Source: Bin80 sp965208025 (GTDB taxonomy: Bacteria; Bacteroidota; Rhodothermia; Rhodothermales; Bin80). Taken from it: a stretch of DNA of 64,000 nucleotides. Under the pieces are notes generated by a model. That model was given only the letters and a program-made list of their open reading frames with translations. It searched no databases and was not told the DNA's origin. Location of the stretch: positions 1,364,001 to 1,428,000 of the forward strand of contig OZ242302.1 in the NCBI GenBank assembly GCA_965208025.1, read 5' to 3'. Below, piece after piece: positions 48,567 through 57,240 of the stretch. Both the position numbers and the translations under genes were made by a program. How positions within the stretch are numbered: the first letter of the stretch is position 1; each line of letters opens with the position of its first letter.

Positions 48567-50149
48567 GAGCCTCTTTCAAAACTCTTTATTTTCTCCTGTT
48601 GTCCCGGCTGAATTGCGGCTTAAACTGGTTCAATCTGGTCGGACTACGCGAATCATCGGCGGGGGTTCGGTGTTTTGTGGATTCAACCAGTGTTTTGCCT
48701 GCACGGAGGTCTCTGTTTGGTGAATTTCGTCCACGATCCGTGTAGATTTCACACACCCCTCCCACGGCATCTGTGGTTCAGAGCGCCCAAAATCTGTTAT
48801 GCAGGGGTTGGATGGCCGGTTTACTGCACCATCCGCAGCATTTGGTCCACCGTGAGTACCACCACACTGAACATCAAATGACAAAGGACTTTCTCGTGCC
48901 CACGGACTCGGATATTGCGTCCACCGAACTCATCTTTGAGCCGCCCAAAGGCCCGCTCCACGGTGGAACGCTCCCGGTAGCGAACCCGCTCCGCAGGAAT
49001 GAATCCGGCCGTACGTTGTGCCTTTTGCTCGCGACGATCCGCCGCTTTTTTGTTGCGCGGATTCGGATCAATGATCGGTACACGCCCCGAGGCGCTCCGA
49101 TGTGCGACAATCTCCTTCGCGTCATAGGCGCTGTCCATGAGATCGTAACAGTTGTCCACCCGCTGCTGCGTCAAGTGCGCCAAGGGAAGCGCGGCCTGAC
49201 TATCATGCAACGAGGCAGAGGTCACCAAACAGCTGATCGGAACCCCTCCGTCCGCCGTATCCATGTGTAGCTTATAGCCCGTCCATCGTTGCGTATGCCC
49301 CTTCGCGTTCCGCTTGCAGCCCACCGTACAATCCTTCGGTAATGCGTCCAACATCTCGCCTAACTCCATCTTCAACTGCTGCTCCAAGCGACGAGGCACC
49401 TTGGGACGCTCCTCCCCCTTCTTCGGACGCCCCCGCTTGCGTGGCTTCACGGGGGTGGACATGTCAGCCTTCGGAACCGGACGCTCCCGTGCTTCAATCG
49501 CCGTTGAATCCCGTGAAATATGCCCCACTAACTCCCCCGCGTACCCCTGTTTGATCAACGCTTCATGGATCCGAGTCGGTAACTTCGCCAACGCAAACTC
49601 CTGAAACGCACGAGAAAACGTGGGCGCACTCGGCACATCACACGAGCGGGACCAACCACAGAGGGACCGAAGCAAAACATCTGATAGAAGCCGCTCCCGC
49701 AATCCGGAGGTCGTCGGAATATTTAACGCCATCTTGGCCAAAAATGACCGCGCAAGACAGACCCGGTGCGCACGCGGGCGTCCCACCGAACGAAGCCGGG
49801 GACGAGGCAGATGATCCTCCACACAGACCAACTCAAATAACAACAACAACTTCCTCAATCGTTTGGGCAACGCTCCATAGTTCTGCTCCACACATGGAAA
49901 CAACTCCTGTTGACAGGAAATATAAAAACCGCGTATCTTCTTGGTAAGGGACATGGGATTCTCCGGGGTTTGTTGGATTTGCAATACTCCTAAAAATACA
50001 AAATTCGGAGATCCCTGCCCCTTCGTTTGTGACCCAAAAAACGATACCTCCCAGGGCAGATCAGCCCCTAACATTCTTTAGTACCCAGATCCATCAATCA
50101 GCAAAATCTCTCAAAAAATCATCCAATTGAGGAATTTTGAAAGAGGCTC
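48567..50149 (-). mobile_element. IS5-superfamily insertion sequence (1583 bp)
   Basis: Inverted ends GAGCCTCTTTCAAAACTC and GAATTTTGAAAGAGGCTC bound a single transposase gene on -. It is inserted inside the AlbA_2 gene. The 4-bp flanks differ (GGCC at left, ATCA at right), so there is no target duplication; a deletion or recombination between copies after insertion is likely, and the rest of the AlbA_2 gene is missing on the right side. Two 157-bp MITEs share its ends. Confidence 0.86.
48821..49954 (-). CDS. IS5-superfamily DDE transposase
   Basis: About 377 aa from ATG 49954 (MSLTKKIRGFYISCQQELFP); the frame is open to 50074. DDE motifs: SRDSTAIEARERP (first Asp), DLMDSAYDAKEIV (second Asp) and RERSTVERAFGRLKDEFGG (Glu), the last being typical of the DDE_Tnp_1 group. 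A basic RKRGRPKKGEERPK linker follows the first Asp. It may belong to the IS1182-like or ISL2-like group; I cannot separate these. No stop or shift is seen, so it could mobilise the MITEs. Confidence 0.86.
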   Translation of the reverse strand: MSLTKKIRGFYISCQQELFPCVEQNYGALPKRLRKLLLLFELVCVEDHLPRPRLRSVGRPRAHRVCLARSFLAKMALNIPTTSGLRERLLSDVLLRSLCGWSRSCDVPSAPTFSRAFQEFALAKLPTRIHEALIKQGYAGELVGHISRDSTAIEARERPVPKADMSTPVKPRKRGRPKKGEERPKVPRRLEQQLKMELGEMLDALPKDCTVGCKRNAKGHTQRWTGYKLHMDTADGGVPISCLVTSASLHDSQAALPLAHLTQQRVDNCYDLMDSAYDAKEIVAHRSASGRVPIIDPNPRNKKAADRREQKAQRTAGFIPAERVRYRERSTVERAFGRLKDEFGGRNIRVRGHEKVLCHLMFSVVVLTVDQMLRMVQ

Positions 50150-50150
50150 A

Positions 50151-50381
50151 TCATTGTATCAATTCTTGCTCTTGGTGAAAGATATTCTTCACATCCATCT
50201 GTACTAACCTTACATCCATAGTCTCCACAGCATTTCCACCCACTTCCTTCATAAATATTTTTTCAGTCTCACCTGATAACCGGTTTTTATGGCCGCAATG
50301 GTATTCAAGTGGAGAATGTAGCAACCCAATCCCAAAAACCAGAATTAAGGCGGCGAATACGTTGTTAAATAGCGTTTTCAT
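50151..50381 (-). CDS. Hypothetical small exported or membrane protein
   Basis: 76 aa. It starts MKTLFNNVFAALILVFGIGL, a signal-peptide or membrane-anchor-like stretch, and continues with a charged mature part. The stop codon lies 2 bp from the end of the IS5-type element, so the natural C-terminus may have been cut off. No family recognised. Confidence 0.35.
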   Translation of the reverse strand: MKTLFNNVFAALILVFGIGLLHSPLEYHCGHKNRLSGETEKIFMKEVGGNAVETMDVRLVQMDVKNIFHQEQELIQ

Positions 50382-50403
50382 GATTTCGGATAGTTATTAT
50401 TCA

Positions 50404-50560
50404 GAGCCTCTTTCAAAACTCCTCAATTGGATGATTTTTTGAAGGATTTCGAAAGAGGTTCCCATACTGAAGATTTCGCGTGGTCCGACTAAACTGAGAC
50501 AGTTTAAGCCACAATTCAGTGGGGACAACAGGTGAAAATAAAGAATTTTGAAAGAGGCTC
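50404..50560. mobile_element. MITE 2, 157 bp, inverted relative to MITE 1
   Basis: GAGCCTCTTTCAAAACTCC at left and AGAATTTTGAAAGAGGCTC at right. The internal sequence is that of MITE 1 in reverse orientation (CCACAATTCAGTGGGGACAA near the right). The length is the same as MITE 1. Target duplication not clear. Confidence 0.85.
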
Positions 50561-50950
50561 TATTGTCACTATTTTTGTGATTATTATTTATATAATTACT
50601 GTTTTTGTGCTGCGTCATTCTCTCAGAGATTGTGCCATTTCTGATGATATGACTTCAAGAACACCTATAAATAGTGCTTGACCGAAAACCCCCGATTTTC
50701 GCTGATCAGGGTATTTCAACAGGTTTTGGGTCAAAATGGTTGGATTGATTCACGTTTAGGATTCTCCCTCTCCCATTTTCTTATCTCCCCCCTTGAGATG
50801 CGTCAAAAAATAGGGGATAAAGTAGTGTGATTGGGGTGCTATTTGTGTTGAAAAAGGCTGCTCAGGCACAGATTTCCATCCCCCGAATATACCTCGGGCT
50901 CCTCCCGTGATGGAGTAGATTCAAACTTGCCTTAAGGTTGGAACAAGAGG

Positions 50951-52108
50951 CTATGCCGCCTTCCGTACTTGGCTACGCTTCATCAGCACATCCCCAATCC
51001 GACATAGATTGGTAGCGACCACGGCGGCGCCCACCGTACGGGCAAATCCCTCTTTTCCCCCTTTGGTTCGGATCCGATCCCCACCATGCTGTTCCAGACA
51101 GTTGATCCTTGACTCTACCTGCGCGTGTACCTGACGACGATCGGAAAACTCCGGGGCAGACTCCCGTTCCTGATCCGCCTGCTTAAGGGTCCCCCTCTTT
51201 GGCATCACTGCATGGTCCAAGACGGTGTCTAACTCCTCTATGTTGTCCGCGGAACTGAATCCCCGGTCAAAGCTCATGGAGATCACATTCGGATAGCTCT
51301 CCACACACTCCCGCGCCAAGTCTACGGCCACATCCACATCCTCCCCCGTCCACAAGATCTTCCACATCATGATCAAACGACTTGTACTTTCTACGATGGA
51401 CACGGGAACCCCTAACTCCACCTCCTTGGATCCATGTTTGCCTTTCTTGATCCACCGAGTATACGGGGCATGTAAGGAATAAATCTTCTCCTCAGGGGGA
51501 ATCTTTTCCTCCTGTACCAAACGCCGTGCTACTTGATCTAAAAGCTTATGAGCCATTGCAGAAGCTCTCTTTAAGCGGGCAGTCCGTGGGGAGTCGGGGG
51601 ACACTTCCAGAAGCTTCTCAAGGGTTTGGTCACACTTCCGAATCCGATCGAGAGCCAATTGAAGATAGTTCTGGACGGCCTTAGGACGCTTTGAATACTT
51701 TTTCGCTGTATCCACGCGCCGATACGCTTTCTTCAAGCTGTCCCGCAGATGACGGATCTGACGCCAGCCTGTGATTCCATGCGCACGTAAATCAAATACA
51801 TTCCATGCACGCATGGCCCAGAGCAAATAGTAGAGCACCGCATCCAACAGCAGACGCACATCCATGGGAAACCGAACATGGGATTCCACCACATACGAGT
51901 CACAGCGCGTTTCAATCGGATCGCTGGACGAGATGCCCAAGATCTCATGTCCAAACTCCACGACCCGTTGATTCACTTCGGCCCAGATCTCCTCGGTGAT
52001 CAGGGATACATTGTCCATGACGCTTTGGGTACTGTAATGGACTTTTTTCGCAAACGCATCTACATCATGTTGCAACATCTGGCGAATGAGTTCATGATGA
52101 TTGGCCAT
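50951..52108 (-). pseudogene. ISNCY-like transposase, copy 2, C-terminal part
   Basis: 385 codons that correspond to residues 95-479 of copy 1 with almost no difference (starting MANHHELIRQMLQHDV). The catalytic regions are present. The N-terminal part is in another frame (52147-52380) because of a 10-bp deletion, so the gene is probably inactive unless it uses the internal Met. Confidence 0.85.
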
Positions 52109-52146
52109 GCCGGTCAGCCGCTCAAAGTCGCAAGGGAGCGCTTGTT

Positions 52147-52380
52147 TCAGGGTCGCGAATACGAAGATGCGCCAGTAACTCGTCCCACTTGCTGGTTGGT
52201 CTGCTTCCCGATCTTACATTGAAGAAGGAGGAGGAGCGCCATCCGAAGGGGTTCGTTCATCCACAACTCTTGGAGTGCACGCAAAACCCGGGGCGTATCA
52301 TCCTTGGATTTGAGGTTGAACTCAATTTGTTCAATGGGAATCACACCCAATGTGGGCGTGTCGTCGAATGGTTGTCGCAT
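52147..52380 (-). pseudogene. ISNCY-like transposase, copy 2, N-terminal part
   Basis: 77 codons equal to the first ~66 residues of copy 1 (MRQPFDDTPTLGVIPIEQIE to GKQTNQQVGR), then an out-of-frame tail. Joined to 50951-52108 by restoring the missing 10 bp. Confidence 0.82.
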
Positions 52381-52653
52381 GAAAAATTAGGAAATATGGT
52401 GTCGAAGATTTTGGATGCTTTGGAACGATTTGGGGCAAAATGAGCAAAAAATCCCAGGATAATGGTCCCAAAGCGGGGTTGTACGCATACAAATTCCAAT
52501 AATCGACTTTTTTTCGGAAAAATCTTCGCCATCAAAGGCAAGGTCAAAGTTCGCCAAAACAGGCCGTTTTTAGCCCAAAATGAGCCAAAAAAGGACACCT
52601 GAGTACCAGATCATGCCTCAACTGCGTAAAATGAAGGGTTTTCTGGTATGCAC

Positions 52654-52924
52654 TATATAGCGCACGATCCTCTGCCGCACTTTGCCATCCTTTGTGCGGT
52701 CATTACGCACGATCTGGACGGCAATGTTTTGGGTCGTCTTTCGTTTGAGTTTGCGGACGAACATGATATAGATAAGATACGGCACACAGTTCAAATATCC
52801 AAATCAAAAAACAGACTGAACACTACATCTTGGAAACTCGGAAAACAGGGCTAAAATGGCCCCAAAATCACTCGAAAATGACTATTTTGCCCTCCAAGTC
52901 AACACCTACCTGTTGAAGTCAGGA
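52654..52924 (-). mobile_element. IS1634-type element remnant (5' end of transposase plus right end)
   Basis: The same sequence as 29709-29997 of the IS1634-type element at 27995: the first ~45 codons of the transposase (through the MFVRKLKRKTTQN region, here with FVRKLKRKTT), the leader and the terminal repeat ending GTTGAAGTCAGGA at 52924. The left part was cut off or displaced by the ISNCY-like copy 2, which has its end at 52653. Confidence 0.85.
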
Positions 52925-52957
52925 ATTCAATAACTCATCATCCTGACTTCGACAGGT
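52908..52957. repeat. Pair of inverted IS1634 terminal repeats with 16-bp spacer
   Basis: ACCTGTTGAAGTCAGGA (52908-52924) and TCCTGACTTCGACAGGT (52941-52957) are inverted with one mismatch. Beyond the second arm the sequence is not IS1634, so only the 17-bp end is present. It could form a strong hairpin. Confidence 0.75.
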
Positions 52958-53047
52958 ATTGGGAACTGGGTTTAGAATATTTTTGAGCAGCACTCCAAGT
53001 TCCATCCACATCGCGGATACGATACCATCTATCTTTGCCATACTTAA

Positions 53048-53449
53048 TTAACTACCAACTACTTCATGTGCAGTAGCTTCTTCGAGTGTCAGCATCCGAT
53101 TTGCTTTATTGATTTCTGTACATTTTTCATCAGAAAGTTTGCTGAGATAAGCTTTAAATATCACAATAACTGAAGTTGCCCTGCCTGTACAGCGATTGTA
53201 GAGGACATACCTCCATCCCCCATACAGTCATAACATATTGTCGGTTAAGTCATTGCTTACCTCCATGTATAATTTACGTGGCAAACGCATGATCCGACTG
53301 AGCGATAGGGGTAGGGCGTCTATCCACTCAGAGGAAGTTTGTGTCTGGCTGGTTTGATACAATACACTAATCTGCAATGCTTGTTGAGTTTTCCTCTTTT
53401 CCTCTTCATAGGATATTAAATTATTGGTGAGAATTGGTGATACTCTCAA
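53048..53449 (-). pseudogene. Possible small gene with internal TGA stop, unrecognised
   Basis: From TTG 53449 the frame runs 73 codons (SSEWIDALPLSLSRIMRLPR) to a TGA at 53228-53230. It then continues in the same frame for ~59 more codons to TAA at 53048-53050, with protein-like sequence (GGWRYVLYNRCTGRATSVIV, then LTLEEATAHEVVGS). One base change would give a ~133-aa protein. I do not recognise a family. It lies downstream of the Panacea unit on the same strand. Confidence 0.35.
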
Positions 53450-53508
53450 CTCTAGTGCCCAAGAAAATTAGTATGACACAAATTCAAGATCTATTGCAAC
53501 AGTTACTG

Positions 53509-53796
53509 CTATAACAGCTTCAGTGTCGTGGCTATCATAGTAACAAGTGCCCCCCCAAGGGCAGCGGCAAGGGCCATAAGTCCACTATTTCGCAACGTCA
53601 TAGTCCACGTTTTTACTTTTTCCAAATCTTCACGTTTAGCCAAGTGTTTCATTTCTGATTCCAGAACTGCAACTCTCTGAGCCAATTCGCTATGTTCTTT
53701 CGTACTGGGGTGTCGTAAGGCAAGAAGTGCAAGATCAGTTGCAGGTGGAACCTGCTCAGGGGGAATTATTGGATCCGAATTACTTTTGTCTGGCAT
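53509..53796 (-). CDS. Small membrane protein, candidate toxin of a Panacea pair
   Basis: 95 aa from ATG 53796 (MPDKSNSDPIIPPEQVPPAT); the frame is open to 53859. A coiled-coil segment (KEHSELAQRVAVLESEMKHL) is followed by a single C-terminal membrane segment (GLMALAAALGGALVTMIATT) and a short basic end. It overlaps the 3' end of the Panacea gene by 17 nt. Small membrane proteins are among the toxins known to be neutralised by Panacea-domain antitoxins (PanT type), which makes it a good candidate; toxicity is an inference. Alternatively it is an unrelated DUF1640/XhlA-like protein. Confidence 0.6.
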   Translation of the reverse strand: MPDKSNSDPIIPPEQVPPATDLALLALRHPSTKEHSELAQRVAVLESEMKHLAKREDLEKVKTWTMTLRNSGLMALAAALGGALVTMIATTLKLL

Positions 53797-54286
53797 GATA
53801 ATCTTCGTACATTTTCCCATAATATTCTTTGATGAGATTATCGGGAACAGTATACCCAATCCCCAAGTCCTCTATTGTTCTGAACCACGGTGAACCTTTT
53901 TGATGCGTGATTCCTGATAATGCCCACGAGTCAAAATCTTTGTAAGATTCCAGTGTAGCATCAATCATGGCTCTTTGTCGAGCATTCATAAGCGCTGAGT
54001 TATCCTGTACATGAACGCGAATTGGATTCTCATCAAATGATTTAAAGTGGTCATAAATGCTATGAATGACTGGACCATACGGCCATGCTACAATTGCTTC
54101 CGTAATTAGAGGGACTCCGTAAGCCCCTAAATACCAGCCATGTGACAGAAACGTTAGCTTTATTACATCAAGGTTCGTAGTCTCTCGCTCCCTTCTTTTC
54201 CACAAAATATAATAAGCAACCACTAGGGGATTTAGAGCAAATTCTTGTGGATGCGCATTCATAGAATTTGAGTAGGCCGGCTGCAT
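53780..54286 (-). CDS. Panacea-domain (SocA/DUF4065) antitoxin-like protein
   Basis: 168 aa. The Panacea/DUF4065 pattern is clear: ALNPLVVAYYILWKRRE, TTNLDVIKLTFLSHGWYLG, then EAIVAWPYGPVIHSIYDHFK and a C-terminal SGITHQKGSPWFRT. The domain is found in SocA, GepA and a large class of antitoxins (PanA). ATG 54286 is the start; an ATG eight codons downstream is an alternative. The overlapping downstream membrane-protein gene completes a typical antitoxin-first TA operon. Confidence 0.85.
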   Translation of the reverse strand: MQPAYSNSMNAHPQEFALNPLVVAYYILWKRRERETTNLDVIKLTFLSHGWYLGAYGVPLITEAIVAWPYGPVIHSIYDHFKSFDENPIRVHVQDNSALMNARQRAMIDATLESYKDFDSWALSGITHQKGSPWFRTIEDLGIGYTVPDNLIKEYYGKMYEDYHARQK

Positions 54287-54571
54287 AACTATAAATAATA
54301 CGTAAAATTCAAAAAATGTAGATGTGAGTTTGCTTGTTTCTCGGTATGTTCAGACAAATATTGTGGTTGTGCAATTCTGTTAAAATTAGGATATTTAATC
54401 CCCTTAGTTGGAACTCATAGCCAAATTTAAGGGGCCATCCTGCTCAGCACTCACTCTGCACTGAACCTAATTGACCTTGTGCCAATCATTCCGAGATTCC
54501 CGTACAGCATCCCTTACAACCAGTAATCTCTGGGGGGGCAAAATTCAAAAATAATTTATTAACGAGTATAT

Positions 54572-55198
54572 TCACGAATAGTACACAGGTTCAATAAAGC
54601 CCAGAATGACCTTGGTTCCCTCTGCGGTGATGCCCGTACAGATAAGGATATGTTTGTCCAGAATATTCGTTGCGTCAAACAACAGAGCCACATACGTCTC
54701 CTCGGACAGATCGCGTGCCTCTAATTCTTCCAGTACCTGTTGGCTATAGTCCTTAAAGGCACGGCTGACCGTTGAGGCACTTAACCCAAAACTGTCGGCA
54801 AATTCACGACTTATGCGGTCATAACTCCGCATGTAGATCCCCAAGAAAATCTTCTCCGCAAGGTTCTTGATGATTTTCTCTGTCGGACGGCGCATCTTCT
54901 GGTAAGGTTGCAGAGTGTGCATCCGCCTCTCTTGCATATCACGCACCCGTGGCACCCGTATGCGAAACTTCTCTGAACGGATCCCGGGTTGGTTCCCCAG
55001 CGTGCATACCGTCCATCATGTTTTGTATCTTGCTCATGGCGTCCGCCGCACAATTCCTCCACTTCGTTCGCGATGACGGTGAGCATTACCTTCGCTTGGG
55101 ATTGATGCGCCAACTGATGGACATTCTCAATCGGATCGTGCTGGGAAAGCGTGTTCAATAGTTCCTTGTTTGCCACAGGAACGCGGTTTGTCGTTCGT
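54572..55198 (-). pseudogene. IS256-family (mutator) transposase, truncated and frameshifted
   Basis: An N-terminal frame (within 54811-55272, MNNSTRTTNRVPVANKELL to YARWGTNPGSV) and a second frame (54572-54955, VRDMQERRMHTLQPYQK to the end) together give the first half of a mutator-type transposase. LPYQKMRRPTEKI-like, IYMRSYDRISREFADSFGLS and LLFDATNILDKHILICTGI are present; the last contains the first catalytic Asp. The product ends soon after (GFIEPVYYS, stop at 54572); the C-terminal half is missing. A small indel near 54950-54990 separates the frames. Confidence 0.75.
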
Positions 55199-55289
55199 GT
55201 ACTGTTATTCATTGAGTTATGGTTTTGAGAGTCCCCGCAACCCAATGAGTTAAGCGCATTGAGCAGAAACATCTGGGTTGGTCAGAATC

Positions 55290-55450
55290 TCTCGGATTAA
55301 AAGAGGAAATAAATAGGATTAATTTGGTAAATAGGTCCAAGAAAGAGCTACGAATCGGGCACGTTGAAGTCGAATTTTCGGGAATAGGCGCCGTACGCAC
55401 GGCGTAAAGATACAATTCGTGCACAACTTGCCACATAGGGGCATTCTGGG
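55290..55450 (-). pseudogene. Scrap of an IS256-type C-terminus and end
   Basis: This stretch resembles the 3' end of the copy at 55622-56664: both read like HAAYLSPMRTALFSK, here HELYLYAVRTAPIPENS, followed by the same kind of trailer (CPIRSSFLDL). It looks like the end of another, diverged copy, so 54.5-56.7 kb is a mosaic of at least two or three related elements. Confidence 0.5.
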
Positions 55451-55621
55451 AGCACGTTAAGTTCATGAACATGCAGTTTTTCGTCAAGGGATAGCCCTTA
55501 ACGCTCTGTATCCCTACTAATCTGAGCGGGTTAAGCGGTAAAATCCTGATTTTGTAGGACTTTATCGGGTTAGAGAGCAATGAATTTGGCATCTTATCGT
55601 GAGAAAGAGGCTACGAATCGG

Positions 55622-56664
55622 TCACTTCGGGGTCTGATCTTTGGAAAAGAGCGCCGTTCGCATGGGCGAAAGGTACGCTGCATGCGCAAGGCGTCGCATC
55701 CGAGCTTCAATCTCTAACAGCAACAGTGCGAATTGCGCGCGTCGGACAGGAGGGGCAAGCCACTGACGTACGCCGCGTAAGCGCCGATTCAGTTGCTGCA
55801 CCGTACGTAGTAGCACACATTGGGTACTACGCAAACTACGACTCAACTGGTCATAGAGTCCACTCTGATGCAAGGTGAGCGACAACTCCAGATTCCGCAT
55901 TAACCATTGAGCGGCCGAGCGATTGCGTGATTGGAGTTGAGTATGAACCTGTTCCAGCGCGGTGCGGACGGAGGCCAGATCGGGACTGCCATAGGCACGG
56001 GTAATGGCACCTTGGATCTCTCGTTGTTCGGAAACGGGAAGGTAGCTGACCACGCGCGCACGTTTATGCATCTGACAGTGCTGAAATCGGATCTGTTCGC
56101 CGTAACGTTCGGTCAGAGAGCGAGATAGATTCGTTATCCCGGGGGTAACGCAGAGCAAACCTTGTTCCACCGACAAGCCACGATGCACTAAATCCTCCAA
56201 TAGGTTGCACACCGATACCGGATCTTGGATGGACGCTTCCACAAACCCTAACACCCGCCGATATCCTTCCACGGTGGCCCCCATACACAAGAGAAGCGAG
56301 CGCCCCTACACTTGGTACGCATCGATCCATAACACCACATACTCTTCTCGGTCATAGAGACGCGTATCAAACACTTCGGCGGCTTCCATCCGTACCTTAT
56401 GCAGATTCGCTTCATCGCCATATTCAGCGAGAACGGTGGGAAGTTGTGAAGAATCCAATGGCGTGGCTTCCAACTTCATATCCGGGGGGGGGAATCCACA
56501 GAGACGGACCTGTCGGGGGAAGGATCATCACCAGCGTCTAAATTACTGGCTAAATGTCGCAACATCTCGCTGTAATGCTGCAACAGACAAAGACGCAATT
56601 TGTGACCCGCTTCACCAGCCTGACGCAAAGTGGCGTCCAATTCAACAAATGTTTCGGTATCCAT
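55622..56664 (-). pseudogene. IS256-type transposase relic with frameshift and in-frame stop
   Basis: It reads MDTETFVELDATLRQAGEAG to a C9 run (near 56486-56494) where the frame must shift; then DSSQLPTVLAEYGDEANLHK, then VVLWIDAYQV with the first catalytic Asp, an in-frame TAG (near 56308) and the continuation RSLLLCMGATVEGYRRVLGF to the C-terminus at 55622. The second catalytic Asp region reads CVTPGITNLSRSL where SDGAxGL is expected, so the Asp is lost. FQHCQMHKRARVVSYLP is the usual following box. Inactive. Confidence 0.75.
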
Positions 56665-56769
56665 AACGTTTCTTTTTTTAGTTTTAAGGGCATAACTGGT
56701 CGGGAAATGTCCCGAAAAGTTTCAACCAAAAAAGAAACAACCCCCTATGTTTCTACGGAGGTTTCATGA

Positions 56770-57230
56770 AAGTACGATCCTGATGCTTGATGTCCAACGA
56801 AACACTCATGGCCCCGACTTCCAACCGCCAATCGCTACGTCACATGACTTCCATGTCGGCCAGAGTACGTCTCTTCCGTTTCTGATACGCCCAGAAATGC
56901 CACCAACGAACCACAGATGCCATGTCCGTCGACCTGAAGATCATACTCTGCCACCAAGTTGGTCAGAACGTGGAGTTGGATTTGGGTAAACATCGTCTCG
57001 TCTGTTACGTCTGGAAGATCGCGTCCCAGAAGTGTCAGTAACATTATACGCCAAGGAATGACGATGTAGATGGTCAACGCTCGGTGTAGGACAAGGGCGG
57101 ACTACATCCGTAAATCCTCCACATTGCAGCCTCCTTTCAGAACTCGGAATAGATCCTCAATGCGCCGCCGTTGCAGGTAACACTCCACCACCTTTGACGT
57201 CATCGTATTGATACCTTGCGGTGAATTGAA
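56770..57230 (-). pseudogene. IS4-type transposase, C-terminal fragment
   Basis: On - from about 57230: NTMTSKVVECYLQRRRIEDLF, RVLKGGCNVEDLRM, a stop, then RALTIYIVIPWRIMLLTLLG and RDLPDVTDETMFTQIQLHVL. This is the Glu-bearing region and C-terminal dimerisation part of IS4/Tn5-like transposases. The N-terminal half is absent. Confidence 0.7.
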
Positions 57231-57240
57231 TCCAATTTCT

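Larger units (their letters stand above)
50674..52653 (-). mobile_element. ISNCY-like insertion sequence, copy 2, inverted (1980 bp)
   Basis: Ends match copy 1 (GTGCTTGACCGAAAACCCCC at left, CCAGAAAACCC reversed at right). The sequence is nearly identical to copy 1 but lacks about 10 bp (ACCGGGGATG of copy 1) in the transposase gene. It has inserted into the IS1634-type remnant that begins at 52654. The immediate flanks do not give a clean 7-bp duplication. Confidence 0.86.

Noticed and set aside
41940..52653. An inversion between the two ISNCY-like copies has already happened
   Set aside because: Copy 1 still has a perfect 7-bp target duplication on both sides, which such an inversion would have separated.
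55209..55592. 127-codon ORF on - between IS256 relics
   Set aside because: Only a short part resembles an IS256 C-terminus; the rest is a chance open frame across a mosaic junction.
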